DNA from: Thiosocius sp963719025 | GTDB taxonomy: Bacteria; Pseudomonadota; Gammaproteobacteria; Chromatiales; Chromatiaceae | Direction of reading: 5' to 3' | Assembly: GCA_963719025.1 (NCBI GenBank) | Contig: CAVRBK010000128.1 | Location: 1 to 17,571 of the forward strand | Length of the DNA stretch: 17,571 bases | In this document: positions 9,495 through 17,390 of the stretch, piece by piece | Numbering within the stretch: position 1 is the stretch's first letter | How the letters are laid out: each line of letters opens with the position of its first letter | Position numbers and translations under genes: made by a program | The notes under the pieces: generated by a model | What the model saw: the letters and a program-made list of their open reading frames with translations, nothing else | Database searches by the model: none | What the model was told of the DNA's origin: nothing

Positions 9495-11896
9495 TGGGCA
9501 GCATGATCGACATCCAGCACGCGTTTGGCCTCCTGGGCCACGCGCTGTAACAAGGTGTCGATGGCGGGCTCGTCTTCGAGCGATACCGCCGGTTGCAGTT
9601 CACCGAGCGCATGATAAAGGGCCGGTACCCCGCATACTGCGGCCGCGCCGTGCAGGCGGTGCGAAAGCTGCCAGAGTTCGGACCAGTTCCTCAGCGCCAC
9701 GCACTGGTACATTTCCGCAACTGAATCGGGCAACTCACCACACAGTTCGTTGAAGAGCTTGTCGGCAATCCCCTGCGAGCCGCCGGATATGCGTAGCGCC
9801 TGGGCAGGATCACGCACAGGCTGGTCCGTCCCGGCCCGCATGTTCGCACTGGCGTCGATAAATGATGCCGGTTCCGCTGCGCCGGCGATCAGGTCCTCGA
9901 CGGCCTCACGCAAGACCTCGTCACTGACTGGCTTGATGATGAATCGATGAATACCCGCACGACCGATCTCACGCTGATTCTTTTCCGCAGCGTCCGCCGT
10001 CAGTGCGACGATGGGAATCGCCCGTCCCGGATACAGCGTCCGAATGCGTTGGGCGGCCTTGAGGCCACTCATGCGGGGCATATGGATATCGAGAAACGCC
10101 ATATCGATCTTGGTCTCGCATGCCTTCGCGACGGCCTCTTCGCCGTCCTGGGCTGAAATGACCTCGGCCCCGAGGTCACTCAACAGGTGGACGATAAGCT
10201 GCAGATTTACCGGATGATCATCTGCCGCGAGACAGATCTTACCGGCCAGGGGGCGCTGTTCATCGATCACCGTTGACGGCTTTGGCCGGGCCGGCAGCGA
10301 AACCGGAACGCCGCTGCTGATATCGGCGGTAAGGCAGCCTCTTACGCTTTCCCGCAGATGATGCATCTGCGGCGGCTTGCTCAGACAGAACATGGCGCCA
10401 CCATCGGCGAATCGTCGTAACAGTTCCTGGTCCGACGTCGATGCCAGCACCATCACCGGCAAATGGTGGCGTTCCATGAGCTCGGCAGACAGCGCCAGCG
10501 TCGCTTCCACCTGTGAATCCTGGTCGCTGCAGCCGATGATCGCCAGTGCATAGCGGGAGAAATCGGCCTCGGCCGGATAGGCCAGTTCGACGCGCTCATC
10601 GACGGCGAGTCCCATTTCATTGAGTGCATTGCGCAGCGCGATGCGTGACAGCTCGTGTGGATCGATCAGCATTGCGCGTCGATTCAACGGCGCTGTCTGT
10701 CTTGCCGGCGGGGTATCCGGATCGAGCTCTAGGTCTATGGTGACCCGAAAAACCGAGCCTTCACCCAGCCGGCTGGTCACATTGATCTGCCCGCCCATTG
10801 CCGCGGCCAGGGAATGGCAAATGCTGAGGCCGAGCCCGGTCCCGCCGAACAGACGCTTGGTGGGCGCGCTGCCCTGGTCAAATGCCAGGAACAGGCGCGG
10901 CTGTTCTCCGAGCGGTATACCCACGCCGGTATCACTCACCGCAATGGTCACACTGACCTTGTGATCAAAGTCCTCCTCCAGCATCACGCGAACAACGATC
11001 TCGCCATCTTCGGTGAACTTGACGGCATTGCCCACCAGGTTGTTGATGATCTGAATGATTCGGGTCTCGTCGCCAACCAGGGCGTCCGGCACGTCGCTGT
11101 ACACCATCCAGACCAACTGAAGATGCTTGGCATGTGCCTGTGGCGCCCAAAGGGTCACGCCGTTTTCAACGCACTGGCGCAGGCTGAAGGGCTCGTGGGT
11201 CAGTACCAGCTTGCCTGACTCGAGTTGGGAGAAATCCAGGATGTCATCAACGATACGCAACAGCGAGCTGGCCGATTTTTGAATCGTCGCAACAAAATCG
11301 CCCTGCTTCTCATCGAGACCGGTCTTGGCCAGCAACTGGGTGAAGCCGATAACACCGTTCATCGGTGTGCGGATCTCGTGGCTCATGTTGGCGAGAAACT
11401 CGGACTTCGCACGACTGGCCTCGATCGCCCGGCGCCTTGCGATGTCGAGTTCGGCATTGCGGATCTCGATCACCTCCATGCTTTCCTGCACTTCGCTGGT
11501 GGCCTGGTCGATTTTCTCCTGCAGTTCCTCCTGGCTGCTCGCCAGCGCCTGTGCCATCGCATTGAAACCGGCCTCGAGCTCGCCCATTTCACCGCTCGAC
11601 ACCTGGGTCACGACCACGCCGAGTTCACCGCCACGGACGCGCTCAATGGCCCGGTTGACGATCGCCACGGGTCTCAACATGTACCGCAGACGGTTCGCCG
11701 CCACCAGCAGCGTCAGCACCATACCGACGAAAAGGCACAGCAGTGCGACGAGAACAAACGCGCGTTCCTGCTGCCAGAACCAGAGATAAATCCCCAGGCC
11801 CGCCAGGACGGCAAGCATCGGCGCCAGGGTAATGAAATACGTTTGGTAGTAAACGCGGTCTGAGCGATAAAATTTCGGGAACCTGAACAATTGCAT
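9491..11896 (-). CDS. barA: Hybrid sensor histidine kinase, GacS/BarA type
   Basis: A tripartite hybrid kinase of 801 residues. In this family it phosphorylates GacA/UvrY, which drives Csr/Rsm small RNAs. Two membrane helices (about 19-41 and 46-66) are separated by only about four residues, so there is no periplasmic sensor domain. HAMP follows (about 68-120), then a coiled region, and HisKA with His173 in NMSHEIRTPMNG. The ATPase domain has N box NNLVGNAVKF, DTGVGIP and GGTGLGLSIC. A degenerate receiver spans about 407-520. A complete receiver (about 553-670) has the acidic pair Asp559/Asp560, phospho-acceptor Asp603 (LDIHMPRMSG), Thr633 and Lys655. The C-terminal Hpt domain has His746 (SHRLHGAAA). 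It is divergent from cysM; gacS and cysM are also near each other in Pseudomonas. The barA versus gacS name is a choice within one family. Confidence 0.88.
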   Translation of the reverse strand: MQLFRFPKFYRSDRVYYQTYFITLAPMLAVLAGLGIYLWFWQQERAFVLVALLCLFVGMVLTLLVAANRLRYMLRPVAIVNRAIERVRGGELGVVVTQVSSGEMGELEAGFNAMAQALASSQEELQEKIDQATSEVQESMEVIEIRNAELDIARRRAIEASRAKSEFLANMSHEIRTPMNGVIGFTQLLAKTGLDEKQGDFVATIQKSASSLLRIVDDILDFSQLESGKLVLTHEPFSLRQCVENGVTLWAPQAHAKHLQLVWMVYSDVPDALVGDETRIIQIINNLVGNAVKFTEDGEIVVRVMLEEDFDHKVSVTIAVSDTGVGIPLGEQPRLFLAFDQGSAPTKRLFGGTGLGLSICHSLAAAMGGQINVTSRLGEGSVFRVTIDLELDPDTPPARQTAPLNRRAMLIDPHELSRIALRNALNEMGLAVDERVELAYPAEADFSRYALAIIGCSDQDSQVEATLALSAELMERHHLPVMVLASTSDQELLRRFADGGAMFCLSKPPQMHHLRESVRGCLTADISSGVPVSLPARPKPSTVIDEQRPLAGKICLAADDHPVNLQLIVHLLSDLGAEVISAQDGEEAVAKACETKIDMAFLDIHMPRMSGLKAAQRIRTLYPGRAIPIVALTADAAEKNQREIGRAGIHRFIIKPVSDEVLREAVEDLIAGAAEPASFIDASANMRAGTDQPVRDPAQALRISGGSQGIADKLFNELCGELPDSVAEMYQCVALRNWSELWQLSHRLHGAAAVCGVPALYHALGELQPAVSLEDEPAIDTLLQRVAQEAKRVLDVDHAAH

Positions 11897-11983
11897 TCCT
11901 CGAACCGTGAATCGTCGTCATTCTGCTGTTATTGGGCCGGATACTACCTCGTTTTGGCCCCTGCGATTGAGTAAACTGGCGCG
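11897..11983. promoter_or_regulatory. Divergent intergenic region of the hybrid kinase gene and cysM
   Basis: These 87 bases must hold the 5' signals for both divergent genes. I see no confident -35/-10 pair on either strand. TAAACT at 11972-11977 is only seven bases from the cysM ATG and would make a nearly leaderless message, so I do not claim it. No strong Shine-Dalgarno sequence precedes cysM. Confidence 0.35.
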
Positions 11984-12877
11984 ATGAACTATCCGACCAT
12001 TGAAGCCTTTGTCGGCAACACCCCGCTGGTGCGCCTGCAACGCCTGCCCGGCGAAACCAGCAACACCATTCTGGCGAAACTCGAGGGCAACAACCCGGCC
12101 GGCTCGGTGAAGGACCGGCCGGCCCTGTCGATGATCCGGGCCGCCGAGCAACGCGGTGACATCAAGCCCGGAGATACCCTGATCGAGGCCACCAGCGGCA
12201 ATACCGGCATCGCGCTGGCGATGGTCGCCGCGATCCGCGGTTTTCGCATGATCCTGATCATGCCGGAAAACCTCAGTGTCGAGCGGCGCGCGTCGATGCG
12301 CGCCTATGGTGCCGAGCTGATCCTGGTCACCCGCGAACAAGGGATGGAGGGCGCGCGCGATCTGGCGCTGCGGATGGAGCGGGAAGGCAAGGGCAAGGTG
12401 CTCAACCAGTTTGCCAATCCTGACAACCCGCTCGCGCACTACACGTCAACCGGGCCCGAGATCTGGCGTGATACCGGGGGAGGTGTCACGCATTTCGTCA
12501 GCGCAATGGGTACCACCGGGACCATTGTCGGTACCGCACGCTTTCTGCGCGAACAGACGCCACGCCCGCAGATCATTGGCGTACAACCGGCCGAGGGTGC
12601 CTCGATTCCCGGCATCCGGCGCTGGCCGGTCGAGTACATTCCCGACATTTTCGATGCCAGCCTGGTCGACCGCGAGATGGACGTCTCACAGGACGAGGCC
12701 GAACAGGTCACCCGGCGTCTTGCCGCGGAGGAGGGGATCTTCTCCGGCATCTCCTCGGGCGGTGCCGTGGCGGCGGCATTGCGCCTGTCGCGCGAAGTGG
12801 AGAATGCGGTGATCGTTGCGATCATCTGCGACCGGGGTGATCGTTACCTGTCGACCGGCGTCTTTCCGGCGGAATAA
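11984..12877 (+). CDS. cysM: Cysteine synthase B (O-acetylserine sulfhydrylase)
   Basis: CysM makes cysteine (or S-sulfocysteine from thiosulfate) from O-acetylserine with a PLP cofactor. It has 297 residues. The Schiff-base lysine is Lys43 in NNPAGSVKDRPALSM. The substrate loop SGNTG is at 71-75 and the PLP phosphate-binding loop GTTGT at 176-180. The C-terminal EGIFSGISSGGAVAAAL is typical. Features that favour CysM over CysK are the SVKDRPAL wording and RRASMRAYGAELILV. Pyridoxal phosphate links it loosely to the nearby pdxJ. The next gene starts two bases after its stop, so the cysM to CYTH series likely forms one operon. Confidence 0.95.
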   Translation: MNYPTIEAFVGNTPLVRLQRLPGETSNTILAKLEGNNPAGSVKDRPALSMIRAAEQRGDIKPGDTLIEATSGNTGIALAMVAAIRGFRMILIMPENLSVERRASMRAYGAELILVTREQGMEGARDLALRMEREGKGKVLNQFANPDNPLAHYTSTGPEIWRDTGGGVTHFVSAMGTTGTIVGTARFLREQTPRPQIIGVQPAEGASIPGIRRWPVEYIPDIFDASLVDREMDVSQDEAEQVTRRLAAEEGIFSGISSGGAVAAALRLSREVENAVIVAIICDRGDRYLSTGVFPAE

Positions 12878-12879
12878 TT

Positions 12880-13614
12880 ATGCGATTCTCAGTTTTTGCC
12901 CTCTCAACGGTGCCGGATACCGCGACCACCCGGCAATTGTTCGATCTCGACGATCTCGACGACAAGTCGGTCTCGAAGGTCATGTTCCACCGCCGTAAGC
13001 AACAGACGGGCTCCAGCGAGAAATTGCGCTGGGACCAGCGAGCCATTGCGAGTCTGACCTTGATTCATCACAACCTCGACGGGGTGAAAATGGAGAGCCT
13101 CACGCTGGCCGACCATAGCGAAGGGGACATGCTGCATGCGTTTTATCGCACCGCGTCGCAGGGCACCCGGCTGGTATCGTGGGATGGCGATCAGACCCTG
13201 ATTCCATTGATCCATTTTCGCTCGCTCAAGCACCTGATCAGTTATCCCATCTACTGGGAGGCCTGCCGCTCCGGCGCAAAGATCCATCTCGACCTGCGCA
13301 GCTGGCTATCGCCGACGACCGAGGATCGCCCCAATATCCATGAGACCGCCCGCAAGCTCGGGCTGCCCGGCATGCTTGGACTGAGCGACGAGAAAGTGAC
13401 CGATGACTGGCTGAAGGGTGACATCGACGGCGTGCGCGCGTTCAGCGAGATTCTTGCACTGAATGCCTATCTGTTGGCGATGCGACTTTTCAGCACCACC
13501 GGTGAACTGCCGCGGCACGACAGTGAGCGGGTCACAATGACCCTGCGGGAGGGCCTCAGCAAGCGCCGTCAATCGCATATCGATGATTTTCTCGCCGCCT
13601 GGGGTAATGCCTGA
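12880..13614 (+). CDS. PolB-type 3'-5' exonuclease-like protein, catalytic residues lost
   Basis: A 244-residue protein that I align by eye to the predicted 3'-5' exonuclease family related to the PolB exonuclease domain (PF10108). Matching landmarks are FALSTVPDTATTRQLFDLDDL, KVMFHRRKQQTGS, LVSWDGDQTLIPLIHFRSL, YPIYWE, HLDLRSWL, LGLPGMLGLSDEKV, and FSEILALNAYLLAMRL. Active members have DIETVPD, SWNGxxFDLP and CETDVLNTYLL at three of these places. Here the D and E of motif I are Ala7 and Ser9, the motif II Asp is replaced (DQTLIP), and the motif III Asp is Ala. The gene is intact and in frame, overlaps nothing, and sits between cysM and rlmD, where exonuclease-like genes occur in related bacteria. 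It is probably a non-catalytic nucleic-acid-binding derivative; the function is unknown. Confidence 0.7.
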   Translation: MRFSVFALSTVPDTATTRQLFDLDDLDDKSVSKVMFHRRKQQTGSSEKLRWDQRAIASLTLIHHNLDGVKMESLTLADHSEGDMLHAFYRTASQGTRLVSWDGDQTLIPLIHFRSLKHLISYPIYWEACRSGAKIHLDLRSWLSPTTEDRPNIHETARKLGLPGMLGLSDEKVTDDWLKGDIDGVRAFSEILALNAYLLAMRLFSTTGELPRHDSERVTMTLREGLSKRRQSHIDDFLAAWGNA

Positions 13615-14946
13615 ATGGGGAGAAGACGCAGGCGTCCGCGGATTCCGGAAGGGGAATTCGAGGCAACGATCGACGCCATGGCACACGATGGGCGGGGGAT
13701 CGCCCGGGTCGATGGAAAGGCAACCTTTCTGTACGGCGGGCTGCCCGGCGAAAGCGTTACCTTCCGCTATCTGAATCGTCGACGCAGTCACGACGAGGGT
13801 CAGGTGCTCGACGTCGCCAAGGCATCCGCCGACCGGGTTGAAGCACGATGCGCGCAATACGGTATCTGTGGTGGGTGCAGTCTGCAGCATCTCGACCCGG
13901 CCGCTCAGATCATGGCCAAGCAGGCTGTCCTGCTCGACAATCTGCGCCAGCTAGGCAAGGTCGAACCCGAAACGGTGCTGCCGCCGATCGTCAACGATTC
14001 GCCGTGGGGATACCGGCGCAAGGCGCGCCTCGGGGTCAAGGATGTGCCACGCAAGGGAAAGGTGCTGATCGGTTTCCGCGAGCGCGGGTCCAGCTTTGTG
14101 GCGGATATCGAGACATGCCACGTATTGCACCCGCGAGTGGGCACATTGCTGCAGGCACTCGGGCAGTTGGTCGAATCCTTGAGTATTCGGCAACGACTGC
14201 CGCAGATCGAGATGGCGATGGACGATACGCAGTGCGTGCTGATCCTGCGTATTCTCGAGCCGCTGTCTACTCAGGACGAAGAGCTGCTCGTCGCCTTCCA
14301 GGCCGCGAATGACGTCGTGTTCTACCTTCAACCGGGCGGGCCGGACACCGTCGCCCCCTTGTCTGAAGGCGTAGATCTGTCTTACCACCTGCCGGAGGAC
14401 GATCTCACCCTGGCCTTTCTGCCCGGCGATTTCACCCAGGTGAATACCGAGATCAACCGCAGGATGATTGCCCAGGCCATGCAACTGATCGCGCCACAGG
14501 CCGACGACAGCGTGCTCGATCTGTTTTGCGGTATCGGCAACTTCACCCTGCCGATCGCACGCCACTGTGGCTCCGTGGTCGGAGTTGAAGGCGACCAGGG
14601 CCTGGTGGAACGGGCGCGCGCCAATGCGCAGCGCAACGGCCTGGAAAACACGGAATTCTTCACTGCAGACCTGTACGGTGAACTCGCCAGCGAACCCTGG
14701 ATGAACCGGGCGTTTGACAAGGCCCTGCTCGACCCGCCACGCAGTGGCGCCCTGCAGGTGCTGCCGGCGCTACCGAAAATGGGCATCGAACGCATCGTGT
14801 ATGTCTCCTGCTACCCGGGTACGCTTGCACGTGACGCCGAAGAACTGGTCAACAAGCATGGCTACCGCCTGCTCAGTGCCGGGGTCATGGATATGTTTCC
14901 ACACACCGCGCATGTCGAATCGATTGCGCTGTTTCAGAAGGACTGA
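13615..14946 (+). CDS. rlmD: 23S rRNA (uracil-1939-C5)-methyltransferase RlmD
   Basis: RlmD (RumA) methylates U1939 of 23S rRNA with S-adenosylmethionine. It has 443 residues. The N-terminal TRAM domain runs from a basic tail (MGRRRRRPRIPEGEF) to about residue 70. Four cysteines for the 4Fe-4S cluster are Cys79, Cys85, Cys88 (CAQYGICGGC) and Cys168 (ETCHVLHP). The methyltransferase domain has the SAM loop VLDLFCGIGNFTLP (300-313), LLDPPRSG (371-378), and catalytic Cys399 in YVSCYPGTLARD. The C-terminal general base is Glu434 (HTAHVESI). The usual motif around the nucleophile is SCNP; here Asn is replaced by Tyr. It starts directly after the stop of the exonuclease-like gene. relA, which often follows rlmD in gammaproteobacteria, is not present here. 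Confidence 0.94.
   Translation: MGRRRRRPRIPEGEFEATIDAMAHDGRGIARVDGKATFLYGGLPGESVTFRYLNRRRSHDEGQVLDVAKASADRVEARCAQYGICGGCSLQHLDPAAQIMAKQAVLLDNLRQLGKVEPETVLPPIVNDSPWGYRRKARLGVKDVPRKGKVLIGFRERGSSFVADIETCHVLHPRVGTLLQALGQLVESLSIRQRLPQIEMAMDDTQCVLILRILEPLSTQDEELLVAFQAANDVVFYLQPGGPDTVAPLSEGVDLSYHLPEDDLTLAFLPGDFTQVNTEINRRMIAQAMQLIAPQADDSVLDLFCGIGNFTLPIARHCGSVVGVEGDQGLVERARANAQRNGLENTEFFTADLYGELASEPWMNRAFDKALLDPPRSGALQVLPALPKMGIERIVYVSCYPGTLARDAEELVNKHGYRLLSAGVMDMFPHTAHVESIALFQKD
14938..14942 (+). promoter_or_regulatory. Ribosome binding site of the CYTH-domain gene
   Basis: AAGGA lies seven bases before ATG 14950 and overlaps the last codons of rlmD. It fixes the CYTH start and argues for an rlmD-CYTH transcript. 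Confidence 0.6.
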
Positions 14947-14949
14947 CAG

Positions 14950-15417
14950 ATGGGTACGGAAATAGAACGAAAGTTTCTGCTGCAATCAGATGCCTGGCGT
15001 GACGAAGTGCGCGACAGCGTGCGACTGGTGCAGGGCTATCTCTCGCGTGGCGAACAGTCGGCGGTGCGGGTCCGGGTGAAGGACGAGGTCGCGGAACTGA
15101 ACATCAAACATACCCGCGACGGCATCAGTCGACTTGAATACGAATACGAGATCCCGATCGATGATGCGCGCGAGATCCTCGAGCGGGTCGCCTTGCGCCC
15201 CCTGATCGACAAGACGCGCCACCATGTCGTTCGGGGCGAACATCTTTGGGAGATAGACGAGTTCTACGGTGAGAACGCCGGCCTGATCGTGGCCGAGATC
15301 GAACTGAGCGATCCTGACGAGACGTTCGACAGGCCTGACTGGCTGGGCGAGGAGGTGTCTCAGGATGCCCGTTACTACAACAGCAGTCTCAGTGAGTTGC
15401 CCTATACCCAATGGTGA
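14950..15417 (+). CDS. CYTH-domain protein (putative triphosphatase)
   Basis: A 155-residue single-domain CYTH protein. The family forms a beta-barrel tunnel that binds triphosphates; bacterial members are mostly inorganic triphosphatases or class IV adenylate cyclases. The signature ExExK is Glu4, Glu6 and Lys8 (EIERKF). Other tunnel residues are visible: Arg39 and Arg41 (VRVRV), Lys53, Arg61, Glu63 and Glu65 (SRLEYEYEIP), Lys88 (IDKTRH), and the acidic strand AEIEL with Glu116 and Glu118. The C-terminal RYYNSSLSELP is common in the short, triphosphatase-like bacterial subgroup. Which reaction it performs cannot be read from the sequence. It overlaps the start of the solute-binding protein gene by seven bases. 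Confidence 0.88.
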   Translation: MGTEIERKFLLQSDAWRDEVRDSVRLVQGYLSRGEQSAVRVRVKDEVAELNIKHTRDGISRLEYEYEIPIDDAREILERVALRPLIDKTRHHVVRGEHLWEIDEFYGENAGLIVAEIELSDPDETFDRPDWLGEEVSQDARYYNSSLSELPYTQW

Positions 15418-16894
15418 GACTGGCGATCATCGGCCTGTGCCTGATCCTGGCATCCTGCCAAACGACAGACAGCACGGCGATCGTTTTTGCCGTAGCCACC
15501 GCGCCGACCGTTCTGGATCCGCGTCTCGCCAGCGACGCGGCATCGGAACGGACCAACGCCCTGTTGTATGATCGACTTGTCAGTCTGGATGAACAAGGCA
15601 TGCCACAATCGGCGATGGCCGACTGGCAGCAGCGGGATCCACAACGTTTCCTGCTGACCCTGCGACCACAGCGGGCAGCGTTCTGGGACGGCAGCAGCCG
15701 ACTGCCAACGATGTCGCCGCCACCTATCGCAGCATCCTCGAGCCGGAACTTGGCTCACCCCATGCGGGTGCGTTCAAACATCTCAAGGGCATCGAGGTAA
15801 TCGACGACGAGCATCTTGAATTCACCCTCGCGCAAGCGGATCCACAGTTTCCAACACGCCTGACACTGGGCATCGTACCCACCGCTGCAATGGACGGGGC
15901 AGACCTGGTTGAACGCACCCCTGGGGAGTGGCCCGTTCGTTTTTGTCGAGCGCCGCGACGATGGCGGTGTGCTGCTGAAAAGGCGCCGCGACGGGCAGTC
16001 GGTCGTCTTTGTCCCGGTCGCGGATCCGACCATGCGGGTGCTCAAGCTGATGCGCGGCGAGGCACAGCTGCTGCAAAACGATTTGCCGACCGAGCTGTAC
16101 CGCTACCTGGATGAGTCGGCGCAACTGGAGGTGGCCGAGCAGGCCGGGCACAACCTTCGCCTATATCGGTTTCAACCTCGCGGATCCGATTCTGGGCAAC
16201 CATGATGTGCGGGCCGCGATTGCCCATGCGATCGATCGTGATGCGATCATCCGGCACCTGTTTCGCGGGCCGGGCACGAGCCCGCCGAGACCGTTCTGCG
16301 CCCGGAGCACTGGGCCGGGATCTCAGACATACGAGCCCTATCGATTACGATCCCGCACTGGCCCGTTCACTGCTGCGGCAGGCCGGCTATAGCCGAGAAA
16401 GAATCCGCTGGTTCTCAGCTACAAGACGTCAACCGACCCGTTCCGCCTGCGCATTGCGCATGTGTTTCAGAGCCAACTGGCGGCTGTCGGTATCAACGTT
16501 GAATATCTCCAGTTACGATTGGGGCACCTTTTTTGGCGACATCAAGGCCGGTCGCTTTCAGCTCTACAGCCTGGCATGGGTCGGGGTGAATACGCCCGAC
16601 ATTCTGCGCTATGCCTTCCACTCCAAGTCGCTGCCTCCCGGGGGGGCAAACCGCGGCGGTTATCGCTCGGCCGAGGTCGATGACCTTATCGAGACGGCCG
16701 AGCGCGCAGCACCCGAGACAGCGCGTGGCTTGTATGCCACGCTGCAACGGAAAATCCATCAGGACCTGGTCTACGCGCCACTGTGGTATGAGGCAAATGT
16801 TTCGATCAGTCGCGGGCTGCGCGGATACCGGCCGGCAAATGACGGCAGTTACCTGGTTTTGAGCACCGTGGAAAAAGTTGATGCCGCATACTGA
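15411..16894 (+). pseudogene. Peptide ABC transporter solute-binding lipoprotein, frameshifted
   Basis: This is a family 5 (DppA/OppA-type) solute-binding protein gene. It begins MVRLAIIGLCLILASC, a lipoprotein signal with lipobox LASC and Cys16. The recovered sequence is typical: TVLDPRLASDAASER, WDG, ANDVAATYRSIL, APLGSGPFVFV, IGFNLADPILGNHDVRAAIA, AIDRDAIIRHLFRG, SYKTSTDPFR, SYDWGTFFGDIKAGRFQLY, and the C-terminal RGYRPANDGSY. The frame changes about eight times, near 15690-15698 (-1), 15906-15911 (+1), 16146-16148 (+1), 16281-16284 (-1), 16317-16319 (+1), 16342 (+1), 16396-16401 (-1) and 16509-16510 (+1). Correcting these gives about 493 residues, the normal length. It is followed, with overlap, by an L,D-transpeptidase and a permease. 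It is either genuinely broken or carries sequencing errors. Confidence 0.85.
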
Positions 16895-17390
16895 CAAGCG
16901 CTGGATCAGGATCGATACCGACACCCAGACCCTTGCGCTCTGTGCCGGGGCAGCCACGCTCGCCCAATGGCCGGTGTCGACCGCGCTCAATGGCCTGGGT
17001 GAGCTCAACGGCTCGGGCTGCACGCCGCGCGGCGAGCACCGGGTGCGCCTCAAGATCGGGCAGGGCTGCGAACCGGGTACGGTGTTTGTCGGCCGGCGTC
17101 CCACCGGCGAGCGATATTCACGCGATCTCGCCCGGCAGGTACCGGCACGCGACTGGATACTGAGCCGGATTCTGTGGCTCACCGGAACCGAATATGGCGC
17201 CAACCGGGGCGGTGAATGCGACACCCTGCGTCGCTTTATCTATATCCACGGCTGTCCGGACTGCGAACCGATGGGGGTACCGCTGTCGCATGGCTGTATT
17301 CGTATGCGTAACCCCGACATCATCACGCTGTTCGACCAGGTGGAGTCTGGCTGCCGGGTGCTGATAGACAGTCCGCGATCGTCGGCCTGA
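16881..17390 (+). CDS. YkuD-family L,D-transpeptidase without signal peptide
   Basis: A 169-residue protein of the YkuD (ErfK/YbiS) fold. In peptidoglycan these enzymes form 3-3 cross-links or attach lipoprotein through a cysteine thioester. The catalytic signature is intact: His123 (YIHGCPD) and SHGCIRMRN with His137 and Cys139. The N-terminal beta strands (RWIRIDTDTQTLALC) and the TPRGEHRV segment are typical. No signal peptide or membrane helix is visible, so export is not obvious; a TTG codon one position upstream does not change this. It overlaps the end of the solute-binding protein gene by 14 bases and its stop shares a base with the permease start (TGATG). It is unusually rich in cysteine for this family. 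Confidence 0.88.
   Translation: MPHTDKRWIRIDTDTQTLALCAGAATLAQWPVSTALNGLGELNGSGCTPRGEHRVRLKIGQGCEPGTVFVGRRPTGERYSRDLARQVPARDWILSRILWLTGTEYGANRGGECDTLRRFIYIHGCPDCEPMGVPLSHGCIRMRNPDIITLFDQVESGCRVLIDSPRSSA

Noticed and set aside
12943..12960. Tandem repeat GATCTCGAC x2
   Set aside because: Only two copies inside a coding region, encoding an acidic DLDDLDD stretch; probably chance codon repetition.
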